Shown here piece by piece: positions 28,701 to 37,300 of a stretch of 64,000 nt of DNA. Source of the stretch: Saxidomus purpurata (taxonomy: Eukaryota > Mollusca > Bivalvia > Venerida > Veneridae); NCBI GenBank assembly GCA_022818135.1, contig JAFMSR010000003.1:17902351-17966350 (forward strand), in the 5' to 3' direction. The notes under the pieces were generated by a model. The model did not search any database. It was given only the letters and a program-made list of their open reading frames with translations, and was not told the DNA's origin. Positions within the stretch are counted from its first letter, which is position 1, and each line of letters opens with the position of its first letter. A program made the translations under genes and the position numbers.

Positions 28701-29721
28701 TTTTCAGTTATGACCTAAGTTCGAGGACCGGCCTAAAAAACGGCTATAGAATTAGTTTGCAATAAGATATCTTCATTCTGATTGCAGTTCCTTGGATGAA
28801 AGTGATCCCTGAACAATCCCTGCGAAAATGGAGGCAAAATAATTTTTGTCGAAAATGGCGTTTTTCCTAAGGCTATACCCTTTGCGTTTTTTTGGGGTGA
28901 AACAACTTTTCTCTAGAATGGGGTCATGTGATACCCCATTCGCTTTGTCTTGATGAGTAGGTCACGGAAATGTATAATACTTGGGGTCTATCTTTACCTT
29001 TGACCCCCCTGTGACCTAGTTTTCAGTTATGACCTAAGTTCGAGGACCGGCCTAAAAAACGGCTATAGAATTAGTTTGCAATAAGATATCTTCATTCTGA
29101 TTGCAGTTCCTTGGATGAAAGTGATCCCTGAACAATCCCTGCGAAAATGGAGGCAAAATAATTTTTGTCGAAAATGGCGTTTTTCCTAAGGCTATACCCT
29201 TTGCGTTTTTTTGGGGGTGAAACAACTTTTCTCTAGAATGGGGTCATGTGATACCCCATTCGCTTTGTCTTGATGAGTAGGTCACGGAAATGTATAATAC
29301 TTGGGGTCTATCTTTACCTTTGACCCCCCTGTGACCTAGTTTTCAGTTATGACCTAAGTTCGAGGACCGGCCTAAAAAACGGCTATAGAATTAGTTTGCA
29401 ATAAGATATCTTCATTCTGATTGCAGTTCCTTGGATGAAAGTGATCCCTGAACAATCCCTGCGAAAATGGAGGCAAAATAATTTTTGTCGAAAATGGCGT
29501 TTTTCCTAAGGCTATACCCTTTGCGTTTTTTTGGGGGTGAAACAACTTTTCTCTAGAATGGGGTCATGTGATACCCCATTCGCTTTGTCTTGATGAGTAG
29601 GTCACGGAAATGTATAATACTTGGGGTCTATCTTTACCTTTGACCCCCCTGTGACCTAGTTTTCAGTTATGACCTAAGTTCGAGGACCGGCCTAAAAAAC
29701 GGCTATAGAATTAGTTTGCAA
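1751..29721 (+). repeat. 320-bp satellite DNA array, about 87 monomers
   Basis: The monomer starting ATTCGCTTTGTCTTGATGAG begins at 1751, 2072, 2392, 2712 and so on, giving a 320-bp period for almost 28 kb (27,971/320 = 87.4 copies), all in one orientation. Copies are nearly identical. Most differences are length changes in homopolymers: a T run of 6-8, a G run of 4-6, a C run of 5-6. The one substitution I noticed is A/G in GGCTATA(A/G)AATTAG. Since 320 is not a multiple of 3 and every frame has stops, there is no coding potential. Each monomer carries a short inverted repeat and several TGACCT/AGGTCA hexamers. I see no clear 2 x 160 substructure by eye. The array ends where a mobile element interrupts the last monomer. 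Satellite status is certain from the sequence; any centromeric or heterochromatic role is not shown. Confidence 0.98.
2048..2073. repeat. 9-bp-arm inverted repeat in each satellite monomer (first full example)
   Basis: GAATGGGGT and ACCCCATTC are exact reverse complements separated by 8 bases that include CATGTG. The structure spans the monomer-to-monomer junction as I have phased it and recurs in every copy. It could form a small hairpin in RNA or single-stranded DNA. No function is shown. Confidence 0.75.
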
Positions 29722-30531
29722 CTAGAACTATCACTGAAGGTGATGAATACCCCCCCGAACATCCCACTGACACAGTATTTAAAATTTATGTAGTATTTGA
29801 TGCTTTAATTATTGGACCTGCACATCTGTGAAATATAATCAAATTTTGACCAGCGGGTTTGGAGATTAAAAGCACACAAGATTTTACTATCTCAAGCCCC
29901 TGTGACCTTTGATCTAGTGACCCGAAACATGGACCATGCACAACTAGTTATTGTACTTATCACTTCTATGAAGTATCATGAAATTCTGACCAGGGGTTTT
30001 GAAGATTTAGCGTCCACAAGATTTTACCATCTCGAGTCCCTGTGACCTTGACCTTTGACCTAGAGACCCAAAACCTGGACCATGCACAACTACGCATTGT
30101 ACTTATCACTTCTGTGAAGTATCATGAAATTCTGACCAGGGGTTTTGAAGATTTAGCGTCCACAAGATTTTACCATCTCAAGCCCCCGTGAACTTGACCT
30201 TTGACCTAGAGACCCGAAACCTGGACCATGCACAACTACGCATTGTACTTATCACTTGTGTGAAGTATCATGAAATTCTGACCAGGGGTTTTGGAGATTT
30301 AGCGTCCACAAGATTTTACTATCCCGAGCCCTTGTGACCTTGACCTTTGACCTAGAGATCCGAAACATGGACCATGCACAACTAGGCATTGTACTTATCA
30401 CTTGTGTGAAGTATCATCAAATTCTGACCAGGGGTATTTGAGATCTAGTGTCCACAAGATTCCGTCTACAGACGGACGGACAGACAAGCTGAATCCAGTA
30501 TACCCCCCTAACACTTTGTGTTCGGGGGTAT
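29722..30531 (-). mobile_element. Helitron-like (pearl-type) non-autonomous element
   Basis: The element interrupts a satellite monomer: ...TTAGTTTGCA ends at 29720 and the same monomer resumes at AATAAGATATC around 30530. Read on the minus strand, it ends with a hairpin (GTGAT at 29740-29744 pairing with ATCAC at 29730-29734) followed by CTAG and host TT, as at Helitron or Helentron 3' ends. Inner inverted repeats lie near both ends (TACCCCCCCGAAC-like at 29748-29760, GTTCGGGGGTA at 30520-30530). The core is a tandem array of 146-bp units. There is no target duplication beyond 0-2 bp and no transposase, so it must be mobilised in trans. Pearl elements of bivalves have this plan. The assignment to the Helitron group is inference; the insertion itself is directly visible. 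Confidence 0.7.
29849..30480 (+). repeat. 146-bp internal tandem repeat of the Helitron-like element
   Basis: Units start at the ACCAGSGG motif at 29849, 29989, 30135, 30281 and 30427, with spacings of 140, 146, 146 and 146 bp. The three units in the middle each contain TGACCTTTGACCT, at 30049, 30195 and 30341. The last unit is cut short by the element's right end. Confidence 0.9.
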
Positions 30532-30720
30532 AATAAGATATCTTCATTCTGGATGAAAGTGATCCATACACAATAGTACTTGTCACTTCTGTGAAGAATC
30601 ATTTAATTCTGACCAGGGGTTTGAGATTTATTGTCCACAAGATTCTGTCAATAGATGGACAGACAAGCTGAAAATAGTATCCCGACTCCGTTTTTACTTT
30701 GTGTTAAGGGGTATTATGAG
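30532..30720 (+). mobile_element. satellite monomer remnant joined to a truncated element tail
   Basis: From 30532 the sequence follows the satellite monomer (AAGATATCTTCATTCTG, then GGATGAAAGTGATCC), with 13 bases missing between these blocks. At about 30566 it passes into a second, diverged copy of the right half of the neighbouring element: CACTTCTGTGAAG, ACCAGGGG, GACAGACAAGCTGA, then CTTTGTGTTAAGGGGTAT. This copy lacks a left end. It may be the original right flank of the element from which the satellite grew. Confidence 0.65.
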
Positions 30721-31315
30721 AACCCCCACCATCCTCATCCAAGTCGTAATTTGAACAATTTTGGTAGAGGTCAACCAGGCAATGCCACATGCTAAATATT
30801 CCTCATGGAATGGAATAATTTTTACAACTATGAGAGGGTTTCATGGAAGGAACATCTCTGTGAAGTACGAAGTACAGCGAGCGATCCTAATAGCTTACTC
30901 TGGCACTTTGTGCTAGGCAAGCTAAGAACTGTTTTCACATTCAGGAATGTATAATTTGCTTTCATATTTGTATTAACTTATACTTTCAATACACAGTAGA
31001 CTTGGGGTCATAATTTAAACAGTATCCAAAGATGACTACTATACAATGCTACATTCCAAATATCTAAGCTCTTGGTGTTGTGGTTTTAGACAAAAAGATT
31101 TTTGAACTTTTCCCTATATATGCCTATGTGAAATTCAATGACCCTTGGGCGGGGTCAATTTTGACCCGGGGTTATGATATGAACACTCTTGGTGGAGGTC
31201 CACAAGGAAATGCTACATGATATATATCTAACCGCCAAGCCATGTCGTTTGAAAGAACCCTTAATGTTATATTACCCTTCAAAATGACCATATATGGAAA
31301 TGTTCATTATTCTAC
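30721..31315 (+). mobile_element. degraded non-autonomous element fragments
   Basis: The stretch contains diverged copies of units seen more clearly just downstream: a GTCATAATTT..AACA..GGTAGAGGTC block, a CCAAATATCTAAGCTCT block at about 31056 and a CGGGGTCAATTTTGACCC block at about 31149. An element-end motif, GCGATCC..TACTCTGGCACTTTGTGC, lies near 30880-30912. Borders are not resolvable by eye. Confidence 0.55.
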
Positions 31316-31317
31316 AA

Positions 31318-32102
31318 CAAGAGGGCCAAGATGGCCCTATATCGCTCACCTTGGTACAAGTCCATTTGCTTGGTGGAAGAACACTAGACAATGTAATATA
31401 CCAAATAGGTTTACGTATATACATCTTTGTAAAACAAATGACCCCCACCAGGGAAAGGCCAATTTTGACCCCAGAGCCATAATTTGAACAAACTTTGAAG
31501 AGGTCCACTAGCCAATGCTACATGCAAAATATCTAAGCTCTAGGCCTTGTGGTTTCGGAGAAGATTTCTAAATTTTATCCTATATAAGCCTATGTAAAAC
31601 TAAGTGACACCCCAGGCAAGGTCAATTTTGATCCCAGGGGCATAATTTGTACAATCTTGGTAGAGGTCCACTAGCCAATGCTACATGCCAAATATCTAAG
31701 TTCTAGGCCTTGTGGTTTCAGAGATTTTAAAAGGTTTTCCTATATTAGCCTATGTAAAACTAAGTGAACCCAGGTGCGGGGTCAATTTTGACCCCAGGGG
31801 GTCATAATTTGGACAATCTTGGTAGAGACAATGCTACATGCCAAATATCTAAGCTCTAGGCCTTGTGGTTTCAGAGAAAAAGATTTTTAAAGTTTTTCCT
31901 ATTTGTTGACATAGCAACCAGAGTTCTGCAAGGAATGGAATTCTTTGAGCAATTTTAATAGAAGTTCAAGCAAGGTACATCCCTGCAAAGTTTCATCAAC
32001 ATTGGCCCAGTGGTTTCAGAAGAGATGTCGTTTGAAGGAAATGGTGGACAGACAGATGGACGGACATACGGAATGCGATCCTTACTTTGTGCCTGGTGAG
32101 CT
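31318..32102 (-). mobile_element. CAAGAGGGCCA non-autonomous element with internal repeats
   Basis: It begins AA|CAAGAGGGCCAAGATGGCCC, including a 6-bp-arm hairpin (GGGCCA at 31323-31328, TGGCCC at 31332-31337), then CTATATCGCTCACC. It ends near GGTGAGCT at 32095-32102, the inverse of GCTCACC. Inside are three units of about 153-163 bp, marked by ATCTAAG(C/T)TCTAGGCC at 31531, 31694 and 31847. On the minus strand the terminus reads hairpin then CTTG then host TT, a plan like that of the 29.7-kb element. No transposase is encoded. Short open frames here follow the repeats and are not genes. Confidence 0.65.
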
Positions 32103-32186
32103 AAAAAGAAATCAGTGATTGGTAACTTTCTTAAAATTATAATCATTATAATTTTAAGAAAGTTACCAATCACTGATTTCTTTTTA
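32102..32186. repeat. perfect 42-bp inverted repeat with a 1-base centre
   Basis: Bases 32102-32143 are the exact reverse complement of 32145-32186, with a single C at 32144 between them. The left arm abuts the GGTGAGCT end of the preceding element. A perfect palindrome of this length could extrude as a cruciform, be a fold-back element, or be an assembly or library fold-back artefact. Confidence 0.9.
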
Positions 32187-34193
32187 AATGGTCACTTTGA
32201 ATGGTAATATAACTTTAAAATTACTAACAAACAGTGAATTTATTAGAATACCTTTATTTACATAATTTTCTATCTAAGATTTGACATAAATCCCATGCAC
32301 ACATGACATTATCACATGATCTGTGCAATTTATTCACATATCTCCATTTGTACAATCATGTAAAATAATTAAAAGCACTGACACAACAGGACATAATATA
32401 AGTATCAAATATGAAATATTAAAACTGCACAAACATGTGGAAAACGTGTATGTAGAAATAAAATAGAAAAAGATAAACACAAACAAACACTCTTCAAAGT
32501 ATTTGACAGCAACAGTAACGCTTGAAAAAACTGAAATAAACGTTAGTTATCATAAGATATTTACAAAATTGTTTCAAGTAACATGAATTAAAATGTTAAA
32601 TGAAATTCTTTAAATTGTAAAAAGCTATGATAAAAAGCTCTATTTTCAAACATTACCTTACTTGTCATTCATGATCAAGAATAGTAAGAAGTGTAGAACA
32701 GGTAAGAAAAGTGATGTGCACAAAACAATTTCCTAACTGGAAGTTTTTCATTATTGTCTAAAAAGACATTAACAGACGTGTGAAAAAGTTGGAAATCTCG
32801 ACATAAAATAAGTGTAACTTTCATATTACATATGACAGTGATTAAATAAAAGTAAGTACATAGTTTCAAAATGAGTAACATTTTACATCGCACATACAAA
32901 CATGCACTCACACAGTTATCACAAAGGTTGTTAAAAAATGCTAGTTGCAAAGTGCTATCTTTCAATTTTTCTTTGCCACAAACATTTATCTACAGACCAA
33001 CTTCATACATCAAGGCGAGGCTGTAGTCTAAACGCAAGTAAATACTTGGGTAAAAAGTCTAAAGAGTGTAGGTAACAATTCATTTACTGCGGCTTATTGT
33101 AACATTTAGTTTTTAGTTTCCATTTCACAAGACACAGAAAAAAGAATCAGAAAACTTGTGTCTGCTTTGTATGAAATTAGAAGTTATTTCATTTACATAT
33201 ATGCAACTTTTTTTCATCTGACATCAAATTAATTTACTTTCAAGCATACCCTCTTTACCAGCTCACACACAAATTTTCCTCTCTTTTCTTCCTGATAAAA
33301 CCCTTAAAACAATTCTTTTCCTCCAAAAAAAAAAAAAAAACACCCCAAAACAAAAACAACCAATTAAAATTTCAAGTAAAAGTTTCTAGAATTTAAATAA
33401 TAAAAAAAAAACATTTCAAATGCTTTAACATATTTACTTTACAGGATAAGATTTATACTAACAAGCCATTGAAGCAAGCTAATTTGCCAAATAACAAAAA
33501 TTATGCCCAACACCAGTAGTTTTTTTTTCTTCTTGATTTTCTTTAGCCAGTAAATTTGAAACCTTTCTTATAAAACACCTATCATACTAGCACACTAGTT
33601 TTGTGAACACATTTGGTTTGAGCACCAAAGCCCCATATCATACACAACATATATATCTTATTTACAATGTAAGAATATTCTAGTTAAGCACAATATAATC
33701 ACAGATATAAGCAGTGTCCATTCCACCTCTCGTGCCCATCCACATCTGCTATCACAACTGTCACCAGATTTTCTTAAAACTGAAGAACACTTTTGCTGGT
33801 CCCTGCTATTTCTAAATGTAAGACCCACTTTCTTCCAAAAAGAATCCAACCGCCAGATTTAGATTAATTTTGAAACAAAACAAAAGCCTCAATTGCAGAA
33901 ATACACTGCCAGGAGCAAAAGCTAAAAAAATGTATTTAAAAAAAATTTAACGTAGGCCCTACTTAGTTCATCATTTGTGATTTTTAATTTTTACAATACC
34001 ATGATTTTAAAAAAAATAAATCCGAAAAAAAATTACATATGTCTACATACAAACAATGCCCAATTCGATTTTTAAAATTAATGCCCTATATTATACTTCA
34101 TTTTCAAAATTATTTTTGTCATAATTTATTTCCATTGCGAATAAAACGATCAACTTCTAAAGCAAGAATCATATTGTTGTTGTTGTTGTGTTC
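32187..34193. other. non-coding region 3' of wee1
   Basis: The region is AT-rich with A and T runs and contains no gene I can support. The part nearest 34193 must include the wee1 3' untranslated region, whose end is not determined. Small minus-strand open frames at 32675-32965 and 33658-33849 have no recognisable family features and lie in this UTR or intergenic DNA. Confidence 0.55.
34125..34130 (-). promoter_or_regulatory. wee1: candidate wee1 polyadenylation signal
   Basis: TTTATT on the plus strand reads AATAAA on the minus strand, 63 nt after the wee1 stop codon. It is the nearest canonical hexamer I noticed in the right orientation. In DNA this AT-rich such hexamers occur by chance, and real 3' UTRs are often longer. 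Confidence 0.35.
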
Positions 34194-34329
34194 TCAGAAA
34201 GCTGACAGACTCATGCTCCTCTTCATCTTGTTCCCTATCAGTCGAGAGTTACCTCCCTTCATGGCTGGCAAAGTGAACTTTGAACTAGGCACATTCTGTG
34301 ATAAACATTTGGTCGCTTCCACAAGTTTC
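34194..34329 (-). CDS. wee1: wee1 coding exon 10 (C-terminal tail, stop)
   Basis: Acceptor TTACTTTTCAG|GAAAC. It completes Gln538 and adds 44 residues ending [17 protein letters not shown], then TGA. Human WEE1 ends with the near-identical SRLIGKKMNRSVSL string, so the tail is confirmed even though the exon has no other family signature. Confidence 0.92.
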
Positions 34330-37300
34330 CTGAAAAGTAATGAAAGTAGTTTTAGACCCCTGTTTTAGACATTTTGTTTGCTACAAAAACAAACATTAAT
34401 CAAACGCAGGAATATATTTAGGAAATAGATTTCACTTTTGAGTGATATACCAGTTGGTATATCACTTGCGTAGTAATCTAATCACGAAGCATCTACACGA
34501 CACACAGTGATATAATAATCCGTATATCACTCAAAAATACAATCTTTTTCCATTCTAACATGTTAATCTAAACAAAAACATGTTCGATGGGGTACTATTT
34601 GCTGTGCTTTCATGAAGTCGCTGTCTTGAAACTTGTAGTTTTCCGTGCATTCCTTGCATTTCGTGAAATTTTGGCTGTTCTTTTTTACTCCTCAAATAAA
34701 ACGCTATTCATCTTATTTTTGTTGTTTCTGATATTGCTGGCGATACCGGAAGTGTAGAAAATTTAACTACGATTTGTTTTACATCACATGAATTCATTCA
34801 CAACAATACCAATCCAAGCGTATAGGCACATGCACACTCGTAGATGTTGTGTGAAAATTACATGGGAGGGAATTTCAGCAGTCAAAAATAGTTCCGGACG
34901 CCTAGCGTGATATACTGAATAGTTTTATCTTGCTCAAATCCTTCTTTTTGTATACAGGAGAAATTTCCAATAGCATTAGAATTTATCATTAACAATTTAT
35001 TATCATTTCAGTTTCGGCACCACAGAGGCATTATCATTCTTACATTTTTATTCTCTTTTAATATTATCAAACAAACTGTGTAATTCAATTGATGTCAGTT
35101 TGGTCAATCACTTTTCCTTAGCTGTCCTACAGAGCATACACAAACATGTATCAAGTGACTATTAGGGTTAAATTACTTGAACTTGGTCATTTTACAACCA
35201 AGTACACCCTTCACTTGCATCTTCAGCTATTTATTTTCAAATGCTGATTCACTGAAGCATTTATCAAATGAATTTTCTTTTGATTAGACTACACTCGTAC
35301 AAATTTTGTGCCTGACAAATTATAAATTTCAAATTGATATATGGAAAGCATCAATAACAAGGCAAAATTATTCGAGCAATTTTTTCATTTTTGTACTGTA
35401 TCAAGGGCAGAGCCTTGATGTTTGATTTACATTATGTTCAAAACTGTAATAACAACAACAGCACTATTTGTTCAACTTCTAATGACTGTGTATCCCTTAC
35501 ATATTTCTGTTTCTAGAAACACTTTAAATTCAAAAGTATTTTTGAAAATTGGTTACAACTTGTTAATGTCATTCCCAAAATCAATTTTGACAACCAAAAT
35601 GTTTTACTTGCTGTGATGCCATGGCCATGTTCACATTTGTAATTTTACAATACATGAGTAGTACTGAGAACTTTATACATGTATGTATATGAAATTATTC
35701 CAATGATCTATGTAACTTACTGTGCTAGCAACTGATTTTTAAACCTCTCCTCATTCAGTTCCTTCTTCAACTGGGCCCTAGATTTCTTCCCTTGCAGGGT
35801 CAGCGCTGGGTGCTGAGAGACAGCATGAGCCGTTGGGCGCTCTCTTGGGTCCGCATGTACCATACTCTGAAAACAAAAACGGATTAAACATTGTAATTCA
35901 TGTATTGTGAAATATGTACATATCCTGCAAATAAGCTCCATTGTTGATTAAGTTTGAGTCAGAATTTCAACTAATTAGTAAAGATCTCTAGCACAACACA
36001 TTATATTTCAGTTCTGTTGTGCTGAACTTCATGAAAGTTCAAGGCTGTCCTCTGGTCCCTTTGCTTTGCACAATATTTGCTCAAACTAGGAAATTGACAG
36101 CACTTTATTTACTGTCAAGGGTTAAAAACAATGTCTCAACAGGTAAGAAAATCTAAATTCACATGTTTTCACATACCTTCAATAGATTATTTAGCTGCTG
36201 TGAGTAGTGAGGGAGAAATGGGAGTTCTCCACGTCTGATTGCGTGCCAATCATCACCGTTCTTTGGTAATTCACCGCCACCTCCCTACAATAGGTTGATT
36301 ATAAATTATTATATTTTCTTAAATACGCACCAAGTTAGTTTGTACTTTTATCTTGATATTATGTTTCACTGGCTTTCATTTAACATGACTAGAATGTTAC
36401 AAGCACATGTTGTAAAATGTATAAACAATTTGTACAAAAAAGTAGGAGGACAAAGAGATATGATCTCTGCCTACACACTATTCTCTAAGTGATATATTTG
36501 AACGTAGATGTTTTAACTACTCAAGGTTTAAGTTTTACTGAGCAGAATAATTACAAACGATCACAACAGTGATTTTTATCCAACATATTCTGATTCACAT
36601 TCTCCTGTGGCAGGAAAGAATGTAATGTGATAAGAGATTATTTGCACTATTAGTTCAAATTATTGAAACTTACATATATAAAAAGTGGCAAATGTTATTT
36701 CAACAGCCAAATTTAACCTGTTTGACATTTTAAACTGAAACTACCACAGAAATCATACCGTACCAGTTCAAATATTGTAAGTCCCAGGGAGAATATGTCA
36801 GCTTTAGACAGATGATCATAGTTCTCTGCCAGGATCTCGCTGGCGAGGTATCGACAATCACCGTCCTCCACGCTCGGGTTTGACACAGAAGTCACAAGGC
36901 CTAGATCACCTGAAACACAAAACATGAAATAAATTAATCTCCGAGACAAGATTTTGGATACAAAACATGATGCTTTAAAATAAACTTATGTACTTTAATA
37001 TTGCTAAAAGAGATTGGATGTACTGGTAAGACGACCAAGATACAACGATGTAAGCTGATTTTCAAGCTGCACAAACATTTAGGAGAACAATTTTAGTTCT
37101 GATGTCATGAACATAAAGTAGTCAAATACTGACCTTTAATAAACAAGGGCTTGCTCCAACAGTAGCCAATGCAAAAACTTGCTTCAAACAAAGTTAAATA
37201 GGCTAAAAAATTGAAAAAGCTACAACAGCCAACTTCAGAAATTGTGTTCTGCATGGTAGTGGAAAAAAAGACAACTTGACCACTGCTGGTTAAATGTTAG

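Noticed and set aside
1751..29721. Regular repeats suggesting a CRISPR array
   Set aside because: There are no unique spacers; the whole 320-bp unit repeats, and the context is eukaryotic with spliced genes.
1751..29721. Centromeric satellite
   Set aside because: Length and homogeneity would allow it, but nothing in the sequence shows centromere function, and gene-bearing DNA lies close by.
1751..29721. rDNA, histone or 5S tandem unit
   Set aside because: The monomer has no long open frame and no rRNA-like or 5S-like sequence that I can recognise.
31242..31508. Overlapping small frames on both strands near 31.3 kb
   Set aside because: They cover the start of a non-autonomous element whose copies elsewhere have no matching frames.
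32102..32186. microRNA precursor
   Set aside because: The stem is perfectly paired with a one-base loop, unlike a miRNA hairpin, and it abuts a mobile element.
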